NCBI RefSeq assembly: GCF_002224645.1
Contig: NZ_CP022121.1
Location: 992,001-1,056,000 of the forward strand
Direction: 5' to 3'
Length of the DNA: 64,000 nt
Origin: Dehalobacterium formicoaceticum
GTDB taxonomy: Bacteria; Bacillota; Dehalobacteriia; Dehalobacteriales; Dehalobacteriaceae
This document shows, one piece after another, positions 56,416 through 64,000 of this stretch. The position numbers and the translations under genes are program-made. The notes below the pieces were generated by a model. That model made no database searches. It worked only from the letters and a program-made list of their open reading frames with translations, and was not told the DNA's origin. Positions within the stretch are counted from its first letter, which is position 1. Each line of letters opens with the position of its first letter.

Positions 56416-59400
56416 ATGATGACTTTGGCTCAGATTGTAGAAATTTGGAAAGGAAAGCATCCCTATGATCAGGTACGTAAAGAGTTGCGGCCTGGAGTAG
56501 GGCAATTGGTGGTGGGCTTAACCGACTTGCCCCGGTCGTGTTGGGTCGCAGCTCTGGCAGAGGATACGGTTGATCCCATGCTGATCATTGCACCCACCGT
56601 TGAAAGTGCAAAAACAACCTATCATGATTTAACATCTCTCTTACCGGAGGCAAAGGTGTTCTACTTTCCTCATTTGGATTTGCTGCCTTATGAGGTTTAT
56701 GCACGGAATGTGGAAATTACCGCACAAAGAATCACCGTTTTGACGAAGCTTGCGCGCCGGGAAGCGGTGATTGTAGTGGCAAGTGTGGAATCATTAGGTA
56801 AGAAATTAGTTTCCTCCACAACCATCATGGATTTTTCCATATCATTAGCTGTCGGACAGGAGATAGATACCCGGGAACTGACACAAAAACTCGTGGGTAT
56901 GGGGTATACAAAGGAGGATTTGGTAGAGGTACCGGGCACCCTTAGCGTGCGCGGCGGGATCATTGACGTTTTCCCCATGACAGAAAACCTTCCCTACCGA
57001 GTAGAATTCTTTGATGATGAAATTGAATCCCTGCGTCATTTTCATCCGGATACTCAACGCTCCCTGGAGGAAAAAGGAGAGATATGGATCTCTCCCGCCC
57101 ATGAATTTCCTGCTCATGGGGATTTATTGATGGAAGCGGGGGCAAAAGTGTCCCAGGAACTTAGCGGTATTTTGTCTTCCTATTCCGGAGCCGCCAAAAA
57201 AAACATTAAGGATCATTTTTCCCCTCTCATCGAGGGCCTGGAGCAGGGTATTTGGAGTCAGGGCATGGAACAATTTTTACCTTATCTTTATCCTGAAATC
57301 AATGGATTGGCAGATTATCTTCCGCCTGGTGGTCTGGTCTTGATTCATGAACCGGATCTGGTACGGGGGAATATGGAGAAAATAATTCAGGAGTTTAATT
57401 CCTGGTACTACGATTTATTGGAGGAGGGGAAAATACTTCCTTCCTTTGCTCAGAATTTTTTAGACTATGAGCATTTCACCGGGATGATCCAGTCTCATCC
57501 TTATCTTTTGCTGGCTCATCTGCCGGAAACGGCCGGGCTGCCCATTAAATACCAAAATGAAGCGATCACCCGTGATCTTCCCAATTATCGGGGACAAATC
57601 CAAAGGTTAGCGGAGGATTTAAAATATTATCAGCGGAAAAAATACAAGATTGTCCTTAGTGCCAGCTCTCAGATCAGAAAAGAAAAACTGCGGGAACTGA
57701 TGAAGGAAATTGATTTGTACGGTGTTGAGATTGTGGATGGAGCTCTGTCCCGTGGATTTGACAGTCCCGATCTGAAACTGGTGGTCTTAAGTGAAACGGA
57801 TGTGCTGGAACAAAACCTCCACGCAAAAAACCGTCGCCCCATGCGCAAAGGAGAGCAGATTGCTTCCTTCCTTGATTTAAAGGTGGGGGACTACGTAGTT
57901 CACGCTAATCATGGGATTGGGCGTTATATGGGTGTGGAGCGGCTGGAAATTGGAGATGCAGAGCGGGATTATCTGCTGCTCCAATATGCCGGGGCGGATA
58001 AGCTTTATGTGCCTACGGATCAGGTAGATTTAATCCAAAAATATGTAGGCAACGAAGGACAGGCACCGAAGGTTTACAAGCTGGGCGGCACGGAATGGAG
58101 CAGGGTGAAAGCTAAGGTCCGTTCTTCCGTTCAGGACATTGCCAAGGAACTTTTGGATTTGTATGCGGCGCGGGAGGCAGTTCAAGGCTATGCTTTTTCA
58201 CCGGATACTGTTTGGCAAAAAGAGTTTGAGGATGCCTTTCCTTTTCCGGAAACAGAGGATCAGTTAAAAGCAGTTCAAGAAATAAAAAAGGATATGGAAA
58301 ACTCAAAGCCTATGGATCGCTTACTTTGCGGCGATGTAGGTTATGGAAAAACCGAGGTTGCCTTGAGGGCCGCTTTCAAGGCGGTGATGGATGGAAAACA
58401 GGTGGCTGTTTTAGTCCCCACCACGATTTTGGCGCAGCAGCATCAAAGGACCTTTGAAGAGCGGTTTGAAGGCCTTCCTGTGACCACGGGAGTCCTGAGT
58501 CGTTTTAAAACACCTGCCAACATTAAGACAACATTGAAGAATCTGGCTCGGGGGAGTGTGGATATCGTCATCGGCACCCATCGTCTTTTATCCAAGGACG
58601 TCATCTTTAAAGATTTGGGGCTCTTAATTATTGACGAAGAACAGCGCTTTGGGGTCGTGCATAAAGAGAAAATTAAGACGTTAAGAAAGAACATTGATGT
58701 GCTAACCATGACGGCGACTCCCATCCCCCGCACTCTGCATATGTCCTTGGTGGGCGCCCGTGATATGAGTTTAATTGAAACGCCTCCCGAGGACCGGCAG
58801 CCTGTCCTGACCTATGTGATGGAGTATCAGGAACGGGTGATCAGGGAAGCCGTCTCCCGGGAAATGAATCGGGGCGGACAGGTTTATTTTGTCCATAATC
58901 GCATTGATAATATCTATAGCCTGGCCGATCAAATTCGAGCCTTAATTCCGGAAACCAAGGTAATTGTCGGACACGGCCAAATGAAAGAACATGAACTGGA
59001 AGGTGTAATGCAGGAATTTGTAGAAGGAAATTATCATGTTCTGGTGTGCACCACCATTGTGGAATCCGGACTTGATATCCCTAATGTGAACACTCTAATT
59101 GTCAATGAAGCAGATCGCTTGGGCCTCTCCCAGCTTTATCAGCTGCGGGGACGGGTAGGTCGCTCCTCAAAGCAAGCCTATGCTTATTTTACATATCGCA
59201 AAGATAAGGTATTAAGCGGCATTGCCAAAAAAAGATTAACAGCGATTCGGGATTTCACAGAATTAGGGGCAGGATTTAAAATTGCCATGCGGGATCTGGA
59301 GATTCGCGGGGCCGGGAATATTTTAGGAGCGGAACAGCACGGACATATTATGGCGGTGGGCTTTGATCTTTATTGTAAACTCTTGGCGGAAGAGGTTGCC

Positions 59401-59904
59401 AAACAGCGCAACAAGCATGAAAGCATTCCGGAGAAAATTACGCCCCTGCTGGAATTAAATATTGATGCCTTTATTCCCGATCAATATGTGGCCGAAGTTG
59501 ATTTGAAAATTGAAATCTATAAAAGGTTGGCCGGAGCAGAGGAGCTTCAGGAAGTGGATGACCTGGAATATGAGGTTGAGGATCGTTTTGGTGTTATGGG
59601 GGTGCCGGTGCGCAATTTGTTTTTTCTCAGTAAGCTCAAGGTTTTAGCGCAAAAATTAAAAATTACCGCCATTACTCAGCTTAAGAATAAGGTCACGATT
59701 CGTTTTTCCCCGGAACATCAGGTATCGGGGGAAGAGTTAGGTAAAATTGCCCGGGAATTTGGCCGGCGCATATCTTTCAGCGTCTCAGAAGAATTGGAAA
59801 TTCACCTGCAAGCCCAGCAACTTTCCCAGGAAAAAGTACTGACCATGCTGCAAAAAATTTTAATCAGTTTATTAGGTTTCATCCAAAAGACTGACATGAT
59901 ATAA
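56416..59904 (+). CDS. mfd: Transcription-repair coupling factor
   Basis: Mfd removes stalled RNA polymerase and recruits UvrA. The 1162 residues show a UvrB-like N-terminal damage module (YFPHLDLLPYEVYARNVEIT), the RNA-polymerase-interaction domain LKVGDYVVHANHGIGRYMGV (about residues 490-510), a RecG-like translocase with Walker A GDVGYGKTEVALRAAFKA (about residue 638), the DEEQ box LLIIDEEQRFGV, TATPIPRTLHMSLVGARD, and a C-terminal TRCF domain. ATG 56416 or 56419 follows GGAG. With uvrA, uvrB and uvrC elsewhere in the window, transcription-coupled repair is complete. Confidence 0.98.
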   Translation: MMTLAQIVEIWKGKHPYDQVRKELRPGVGQLVVGLTDLPRSCWVAALAEDTVDPMLIIAPTVESAKTTYHDLTSLLPEAKVFYFPHLDLLPYEVYARNVEITAQRITVLTKLARREAVIVVASVESLGKKLVSSTTIMDFSISLAVGQEIDTRELTQKLVGMGYTKEDLVEVPGTLSVRGGIIDVFPMTENLPYRVEFFDDEIESLRHFHPDTQRSLEEKGEIWISPAHEFPAHGDLLMEAGAKVSQELSGILSSYSGAAKKNIKDHFSPLIEGLEQGIWSQGMEQFLPYLYPEINGLADYLPPGGLVLIHEPDLVRGNMEKIIQEFNSWYYDLLEEGKILPSFAQNFLDYEHFTGMIQSHPYLLLAHLPETAGLPIKYQNEAITRDLPNYRGQIQRLAEDLKYYQRKKYKIVLSASSQIRKEKLRELMKEIDLYGVEIVDGALSRGFDSPDLKLVVLSETDVLEQNLHAKNRRPMRKGEQIASFLDLKVGDYVVHANHGIGRYMGVERLEIGDAERDYLLLQYAGADKLYVPTDQVDLIQKYVGNEGQAPKVYKLGGTEWSRVKAKVRSSVQDIAKELLDLYAAREAVQGYAFSPDTVWQKEFEDAFPFPETEDQLKAVQEIKKDMENSKPMDRLLCGDVGYGKTEVALRAAFKAVMDGKQVAVLVPTTILAQQHQRTFEERFEGLPVTTGVLSRFKTPANIKTTLKNLARGSVDIVIGTHRLLSKDVIFKDLGLLIIDEEQRFGVVHKEKIKTLRKNIDVLTMTATPIPRTLHMSLVGARDMSLIETPPEDRQPVLTYVMEYQERVIREAVSREMNRGGQVYFVHNRIDNIYSLADQIRALIPETKVIVGHGQMKEHELEGVMQEFVEGNYHVLVCTTIVESGLDIPNVNTLIVNEADRLGLSQLYQLRGRVGRSSKQAYAYFTYRKDKVLSGIAKKRLTAIRDFTELGAGFKIAMRDLEIRGAGNILGAEQHGHIMAVGFDLYCKLLAEEVAKQRNKHESIPEKITPLLELNIDAFIPDQYVAEVDLKIEIYKRLAGAEELQEVDDLEYEVEDRFGVMGVPVRNLFFLSKLKVLAQKLKITAITQLKNKVTIRFSPEHQVSGEELGKIAREFGRRISFSVSEELEIHLQAQQLSQEKVLTMLQKILISLLGFIQKTDMI

Positions 59905-59931
59905 TAAGTTATCAATTAGGAGGTGTTTTAT

Positions 59932-60906
59932 TTGCGCCAGCGGTTTTTGTTTATGGTATTGATTATGGCAGCATTATTATTGGCAGGCTGCGGAGGCGGT
60001 GAGAAACTGCCGGCAGTGGTCAATGGGGAGGAAATCACCCAAGAGCAGTTTGACCGTTATGTAAGTCAATTAAAGGTATACGGGGAACAGATGGGTACTT
60101 CTTTTGAAGGAGCAGAAGGAGAGAAAAATCTGGCAGCTTTAAAGGAAGATGCCATCAAGGGCCTGATTTATGAAAAATTGGTGCTGCAGTCCGCAAAGAA
60201 AGAGAAGATTGAAGTTTCCGACCAGGAAATTAATGACTATCTGGAAAAGGATGTAAAGAGTTCTTTTGAAAACGATGAAAAATACCAGGAATGGCTTAAA
60301 TCCATGGAAATTACGGAGGATGAGTTTAAGAACCGGATTGCATATCAGTTCACGGGACAGAAATTATTTGAAAAAATAACAGGGAAAATTACCGTGACAG
60401 ATCAGGCCGTTAAAGAATTTTATGAAAAAGATCCGGCAGTTTGGGATAAAATTAAGGTCTCTCATATCCTGATCAATGCCGAAAAGGATAAAGCCACTAC
60501 AGAGGAAATCGCAGCCGCTAAGGAGAAAGCCCTATCCGTGATTAAAGAATTGGATCAGGGGGCTAATTTTGCTGACTTGGCCAAGAAATATTCAGGAGAT
60601 CCCGGCTCTGCTGCCCAAGGGGGGGTCTTAGATATGGAGTTTTCAAAAAACGAGCAGGGCTTGGTTCCGGAATTTGTTGCCGGATCCTTCCAACTGGCAA
60701 AGGTGGGGGATTATAGCAAAGAACCGGTTCTTTCTCAGTTTGGGTATCATATCATCAAATTAGATGAGAAGAAAGGCTCCCTGGAAGAAGTGAAGGAAGA
60801 TATTCGTGCTCAACTTTTAAGTACAGAGAAAAATACAGCCTTCAAAACATATATGGATCAAGCGGAGCAAGAAGCTGATATTAAGAATAATATCTCTAAA
60901 GAATAA
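59932..60906 (+). CDS. PrsA-like peptidylprolyl isomerase lipoprotein
   Basis: A 324-residue foldase on the outer face of the membrane. The signal peptide ends in LLLAGC, the lipobox. A SurA-type N-terminal chaperone region (AVVNGEEITQEQFDRYVSQL) precedes the parvulin domain at about residues 175-270 (KVSHILINAEKDKATTEEI, ANFADLAKKYSGDPGSAAQG). The family folds secreted proteins. TTG 59932 is chosen because AGGAGGT lies 7 nt before it; the GTG at 59923 overlaps the site. Follows mfd as in many Firmicutes. Confidence 0.93.
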   Translation: MRQRFLFMVLIMAALLLAGCGGGEKLPAVVNGEEITQEQFDRYVSQLKVYGEQMGTSFEGAEGEKNLAALKEDAIKGLIYEKLVLQSAKKEKIEVSDQEINDYLEKDVKSSFENDEKYQEWLKSMEITEDEFKNRIAYQFTGQKLFEKITGKITVTDQAVKEFYEKDPAVWDKIKVSHILINAEKDKATTEEIAAAKEKALSVIKELDQGANFADLAKKYSGDPGSAAQGGVLDMEFSKNEQGLVPEFVAGSFQLAKVGDYSKEPVLSQFGYHIIKLDEKKGSLEEVKEDIRAQLLSTEKNTAFKTYMDQAEQEADIKNNISKE

Positions 60907-60945
60907 AGAAAACTTAGCTCGTGCCAAGGCGAAGATTTAAAAAGA

Positions 60946-60977
60946 GACAAGGGAAGATCTCCTTCCTTTGTCTTTTT
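60946..60977 (+). terminator. Terminator after prsA
   Basis: GACAAGGGAAG (60946-60956) pairs with CTTCCTTTGTC (60962-60972), one G-T pair, loop ATCTC, followed by TTTTT. Confidence 0.9.
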
Positions 60978-61080
60978 CCATCCTATGCAAAAAATGAATA
61001 ATCGACAAGAAAAAGTTATATACTAAGTCTGAAACAAAGGAACAGCGATTTAGTTGAGCTAAAGGAGGGAAATGAATTTC

Positions 61081-61653
61081 ATGAAAGCAACAGGCATCGT
61101 ACGTCGTATAGATGATTTGGGCCGAGTAGTGATCCCGAAAGAAATTCGTAGAACTTTAAGGATTAGAGAAGGCGATCCCTTAGAAATTTTTGTTGATCGG
61201 GAAGGAGAAGTCATCCTCAAGAAATACTCACCCATTGGGGAATTGGGTAATTTTGCCAAGGAATATGCGGATTCTCTTTTTGAAGCTATTGGTCATATTG
61301 CCTGCATTTCGGACCGGGACACCATTATAGCTGTGAGCGGAGCTTCCAAAAAAGAATTTCTTGATAAACCTGTTGGTTCTGCCGTAGAACGGGTTATGGA
61401 GGATAGAAATGCTATCCTCTTTAATAATACCGGTGATATCACTTCAGGTAAAGATTGTGCTATTATTGAAAGTGATAACGAGGAAGAAGGCTGCAAGTTT
61501 TCTGCGCAAGTCATTGCACCGATTATTTCCCAAGGCGACCCCATTGGGGCTGTGATACTTTGTTCCAAAGAAGCGAATATTACCATGGGAGAATTGGAAC
61601 TAAAACTGGCGGAAACCGCTGCGGGATTTTTAGCTAAACAAATGGAGCAATAA
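61081..61653 (+). CDS. spoVT: Sporulation transcription factor SpoVT
   Basis: A 190-residue AbrB-type regulator. The first ~50 residues are a swapped-hairpin DNA-binding domain (MKATGIVRRIDDLGRVVIPK, REGDPLEIFVDREGEVILK) and the rest is a GAF domain (HIACISDRDTIIAVSGASKK, QVIAPIISQGDPIGAVILCS). It governs late forespore genes in Bacillus. ATG 61081 is the family start; ATG 61072 lies 3 nt after AAGGAGG and 61081 lies 12 nt after, so both are possible. It separates prsA from mazG. Confidence 0.96.
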   Translation: MKATGIVRRIDDLGRVVIPKEIRRTLRIREGDPLEIFVDREGEVILKKYSPIGELGNFAKEYADSLFEAIGHIACISDRDTIIAVSGASKKEFLDKPVGSAVERVMEDRNAILFNNTGDITSGKDCAIIESDNEEEGCKFSAQVIAPIISQGDPIGAVILCSKEANITMGELELKLAETAAGFLAKQMEQ

Positions 61654-61687
61654 AAAACAAAGGTGTCAAGTGACGAGCAGCAAGGGT

Positions 61688-61748
61688 GACAAGGGGACGG
61701 GGTTGTTGACAACATCTGAGATGTTGTCAACAACCCCGTCCCCTTGTC
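61688..61748. repeat. Perfect 29-bp inverted repeat (REP-like hairpin)
   Basis: GACAAGGGGACGGGGTTGTT at 61688-61707 and the following nine bases to 61716 are complemented without a mismatch by 61720-61748, with loop TGA at 61717-61719. The outer half repeats the GACAAGGGGAC core of the REPs flanking the RAYT region. Flanking bases repeat TGTC-AAG motifs (GGTGTCAAG before, GTGTCCTTGTC after). Confidence 0.9.
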
Positions 61749-61842
61749 ATGTGTCCTTGTCATACTTGCAACAAATGGGGAAACTTGCTAAAATAATGTT
61801 AATTACTAAAGAAAATCAGGTCGAGGATAGGATGGGATTAAA

Positions 61843-62625
61843 TTGACGTATCGAAATGGGAAAGATGTGTCCTTTACCGACTTAGTTGATATTATGATGA
61901 CGTTACGGGGGGAGGAAGGCTGCCCTTGGGATAAAGAACAAACCCATGAATCCATCAAAAAATATTTAGTGGAAGAAACCTATGAAGTATTGGATGCCAT
62001 TGATGAAAAAGATATGTATAAATTATGTGAGGAGTTGGGAGACTTACTACTACAGATTACCTTTCATGCCAGGATGGCCGAGGAAAATGGTCATTTTAAT
62101 ATCAATGATGTCATTAAAGGGATCGTTGATAAAATGATCCGACGCCACCCCCATGTTTTTGGCAGTGAAGACTTGGAAACATCAGAGCAAGTCCTGGTGA
62201 AATGGGAAGAAATCAAAGATGAAGAACGTGATCAGCCTCGACCGGTGTTGGATGTACCAAAAAACTTTCCCGCATTATACAGGGCAGAAAAGCTTCAACA
62301 GAAAGCTGCCCGGGTTGGTTTTGATTGGCCTGACATTCAGGGTGCTTGGGATAAGGTGTCGGAAGAGTTAGGAGAGTTGCGGGAGGCGGAAGGGACAGGT
62401 GTTGGTATCAAAGAAGAATTGGGCGATCTTCTTTTTGCTGTGGTAAATGCAGCCCGATTTTTAGGTGTTGATGCAGAAGAAGCGTTGCAGGATGCTAATC
62501 GGAAATTTATCCAACGTTTTTCTTATATCGAATCACAGGCCAAGGCGCAGAAGGTTCCCTTACAGGAGTTATCTTTAGAAGAAATGGATCAATATTGGAA
62601 TCAAGCAAAAAAAATTAACAAATAA
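61843..62625 (+). CDS. mazG: Nucleoside triphosphate pyrophosphohydrolase MazG
   Basis: MazG hydrolyses NTPs and dNTPs to monophosphates. The 260 residues hold two helical MazG domains. The first has LRGEEGCPWDKEQTHESIKK and the metal-binding EELGDLLLQITFHARMAEE; the second has VSEELGELREAEGTGVGIKE and EELGDLLFAVVNAARFL. Start TTG 61843 sits about 9 nt after AGGATGG. In B. subtilis and relatives it lies near yabO (rqcP) and hup as here. Confidence 0.94.
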   Translation: MTYRNGKDVSFTDLVDIMMTLRGEEGCPWDKEQTHESIKKYLVEETYEVLDAIDEKDMYKLCEELGDLLLQITFHARMAEENGHFNINDVIKGIVDKMIRRHPHVFGSEDLETSEQVLVKWEEIKDEERDQPRPVLDVPKNFPALYRAEKLQQKAARVGFDWPDIQGAWDKVSEELGELREAEGTGVGIKEELGDLLFAVVNAARFLGVDAEEALQDANRKFIQRFSYIESQAKAQKVPLQELSLEEMDQYWNQAKKINK

Positions 62626-62657
62626 CAAGAAAAAAACGGAACAAAGGCAGGAATATC

Positions 62658-62686
62658 TTGGGTTGTAACGAATTGTTATCTAGTAT
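62658..62686 (+). promoter_or_regulatory. Promoter of hup
   Basis: TTGGGT (62658-62663), 17-bp spacer and TAGTAT (62681-62686) lie 26 nt before the TTG start. Confidence 0.45.
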
Positions 62687-62711
62687 CAACTTTTAGTAGG
62701 AGGGATTTGTT

Positions 62712-62987
62712 TTGAATAAAACCGATCTGATTAACAGTGTATCGGAAAAAACAGAAGTGACCAAAAAAGATGCAGAGAAACTGATTAATGCCGTTTTATC
62801 CAGTATCGAAGAAGCGCTGGCAGCTAATGAAAAGGTTCAATTGGTGGGATTTGGAACATTTGAGGTCAAAGAAAGAGCTGCTCGAGTCGGGCGGAATCCT
62901 CAATCGGGAGAAACCATTAACATAGCAGCGGCAAGGGTCCCTACCTTTAAAGCGGGTAAAGGTTTAAAGGATGCAGTGGCAAAATAA
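62712..62987 (+). CDS. hup: DNA-binding protein HU
   Basis: A 91-residue histone-like protein. [20 protein letters not shown] and [20 protein letters not shown] with [20 protein letters not shown] match HU along its length, including the DNA-binding arm [12 protein letters not shown] 62712 follows TAGGAGGG. It has a promoter just upstream and a strong terminator, fitting high independent expression. Confidence 0.97.
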   Translation: MNKTDLINSVSEKTEVTKKDAEKLINAVLSSIEEALAANEKVQLVGFGTFEVKERAARVGRNPQSGETINIAAARVPTFKAGKGLKDAVAK

Positions 62988-62998
62988 ATCATTTTAAG

Positions 62999-63033
62999 AG
63001 TCGGGTCCTTTAGGGACCTGACTTTTAATTTTA
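62999..63033 (+). terminator. Terminator after hup
   Basis: AGTCGGGTCC (62999-63008) pairs with GGACCTGACT (63014-63023) with one G-T pair, loop TTTAG, followed by TTTAATTTT. Confidence 0.88.
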
Positions 63034-63044
63034 AAGGAGAGAAC

Positions 63045-63314
63045 ATGAGATTAGATAAATTTTTAAAAGTATCCCGTTTAATTAAAAGGCGTACGGTGGC
63101 CAAGGAGGTCTGCGACGGCGGCAAGGTGTCGGTCAATGGCAGGTCTGCCAAAGCCGGTACGGAGGTTAAGGTGGGGGATATTTTGGAATTGGGCTTTGGT
63201 TCCCGCATGTTGAAGGTGGAAATTCTGGCGATTGCGGATACGGTGCGGGCAGACCAGGCGAGAGATTTGTACAAGGTATTGCAGGACGTCAAAATCACCC
63301 AGGAATGGTTCTAA
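63045..63314 (+). CDS. rqcP: S4-domain RNA-binding protein RqcP
   Basis: An 89-residue S4 protein (YabO/RqcP) that acts in ribosome quality control by helping RqcH add C-terminal alanine tails on stalled 50S subunits. The S4 fold is clear: MRLDKFLKVSRLIKRRTVAK, VCDGGKVSVNGRSAKAGTEV and KVGDILELGFGSRMLKVEIL. ATG 63045 follows AAAGGAGAGAAC. It lies in the conserved hup-rqcP order. Confidence 0.95.
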   Translation: MRLDKFLKVSRLIKRRTVAKEVCDGGKVSVNGRSAKAGTEVKVGDILELGFGSRMLKVEILAIADTVRADQARDLYKVLQDVKITQEWF

Positions 63315-63385
63315 AGAATAAATTGGTCTCCTCTCGGAAAGGATAAAAAAGCAAGATCAATAAGGAAAAACCGGGAGGAATCAGA

Positions 63386-64000
63386 ATGCAAAAAGCAGCT
63401 TCGCGTATTTTAATGATTTTGGCGATGATTTTACTTGGACTCACCCTGGTAAGTTGTTCTAACCCGGAACAGAAGCCCCAGGTTAAAGGGAACAAGGATG
63501 ATTCTCAGGCATATCAAACCGAACCTACCATATCCTTATATATCAATGAAACGAAACAAACGGAGAAAATCAAGCTGGAAAAATATCTCGAGGGTGTAGT
63601 TGCTGCGGAAATGGACCCTGCCTGGCCCCAAAACAGTCTGGCTGCTCAGGCCATTTTAGCCCGAACCTTTACCCTGAAAAAGATTCAAGACGGAGGGGTG
63701 AAAGCTTATGGCACGGATGCCTCTACCAGTGTAGAGGAATTTCAGGCTTATGATCCTTCCCGGATTAATGACCGGGTGCGTAAGGCGGTACGGGATACGC
63801 GAGGAGAGGTTCTAACCTATCAGGGAGCATATATCAACGGATGGTTCTTTGCTGATGGAGGAGGGCAGACCGCATCTTCCGCCGTTGAAGGTCTGGAATT
63901 TCGCAAAGAAAAGGCGCCCTATATTACCAGTGTCAAAGATCCCGGAGAAACTATCACGGAGCCGGAGAATAAATCCTGGACCGCCAGCTTTGACTTAGCC
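63386..64000 (+). CDS. SpoIID/LytB domain lipoprotein (3' partial)
   Basis: The frame is open from ATG 63386, behind GGGAGGAATCAGA, to the end of the window (205 codons). The N terminus is a lipoprotein signal (RILMILAMILLGLTLVSC). The SpoIID domain begins at about residue 66: KLEKYLEGVVAAEMDPAWPQ, NSLAAQAILARTFTLKKIQ, and YINGWFFADGGGQTASSAVE. SpoIID proteins cut peptidoglycan glycan strands by lytic transglycosylase action, or act in lytic-enzyme modulation. The Glu in VVAAEM is the family's likely catalytic residue. The remaining part lies outside the window. It could be SpoIID itself or a LytB-type paralogue. Confidence 0.9.
   Translation, partial: MQKAASRILMILAMILLGLTLVSCSNPEQKPQVKGNKDDSQAYQTEPTISLYINETKQTEKIKLEKYLEGVVAAEMDPAWPQNSLAAQAILARTFTLKKIQDGGVKAYGTDASTSVEEFQAYDPSRINDRVRKAVRDTRGEVLTYQGAYINGWFFADGGGQTASSAVEGLEFRKEKAPYITSVKDPGETITEPENKSWTASFDLA

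Overview
The window is 64 kb of chromosome from a low-to-mid GC, endospore-lineage Firmicute (Clostridia, most like the Peptococcaceae). Evidence for this is SpoVG, SpoVT and a SpoIID-type protein, PurR of the Gram-positive type, a Bacillus-type GlnA, and the conserved orders secA-prfB...ftsEX-ctp-uvrB-uvrA and ispE...purR-spoVG-glmU-prs-pth-mfd. Strong AGGAGG ribosome sites and frequent TTG starts fit this. The exact genus cannot be fixed from sequence alone. Both edges cut genes: secA lacks its 5' end and the SpoIID-like gene lacks its 3' end.

Layout: (1) 1-5.9 kb holds secA (partial), prfB with its programmed +1 frameshift, a YitT membrane protein and a split transketolase. (2) 6.1-10.7 kb is a branched-chain amino acid ABC importer (livJHMGF) whose binding-protein gene has an in-frame TAA. 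(3) 10.9-15.0 kb is ftsE-ftsX-EnvC-like hydrolase-ctpA, a cell-wall remodelling group. (4) 15.2-18.8 kb has an MFS carrier, a DUF362 ferredoxin-like protein and a double P-loop ATPase. (5) 18.8-24.1 kb, minus strand, is a MarR-controlled efflux operon (marR-tolC-hlyD-two ABC-2 permeases) with no ATPase gene; the last permease is frameshifted. (6) 24.3-33.5 kb is uvrB, a REP/RAYT insertion with a KilA-N remnant, then uvrA-uvrC-HAD phosphatase. (7) 33.6-44.6 kb is sugar-phosphate isomerase and glycogen metabolism: glgB, frameshifted glgP, glgA and a giant GH13-GH77 fusion. (8) 44.7-51.7 kb has glnA behind a possible attenuator, a LipB-like protein lacking catalytic residues, dapF, ispE, a GntR regulator, a nucleotidyltransferase and purR. 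(9) 51.8-64 kb is spoVG-glmU-prs, a PRC-barrel protein, pth-mfd-prsA-spoVT-mazG-hup-rqcP and the SpoIID-like lipoprotein.

How it works together: UvrA, UvrB, UvrC and Mfd together give complete global and transcription-coupled excision repair. The glycogen block can branch, elongate, phosphorolyse and debranch polyglucose, although no ADP-glucose pyrophosphorylase lies here.

Most unusual: a degraded second copy of the uvrB promoter and start region sits directly before uvrA, next to a RAYT transposase and its REP repeats, suggesting promoter duplication when the element separated two co-transcribed repair genes. Three otherwise intact genes are broken: livJ by one stop codon, and a permease and glgP each by what looks like loss of one base from a seven-base G/C run. 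The LipB-like protein keeps its fold motifs but has lost the catalytic cysteine and a conserved histidine. No tRNA, rRNA or CRISPR array was seen.
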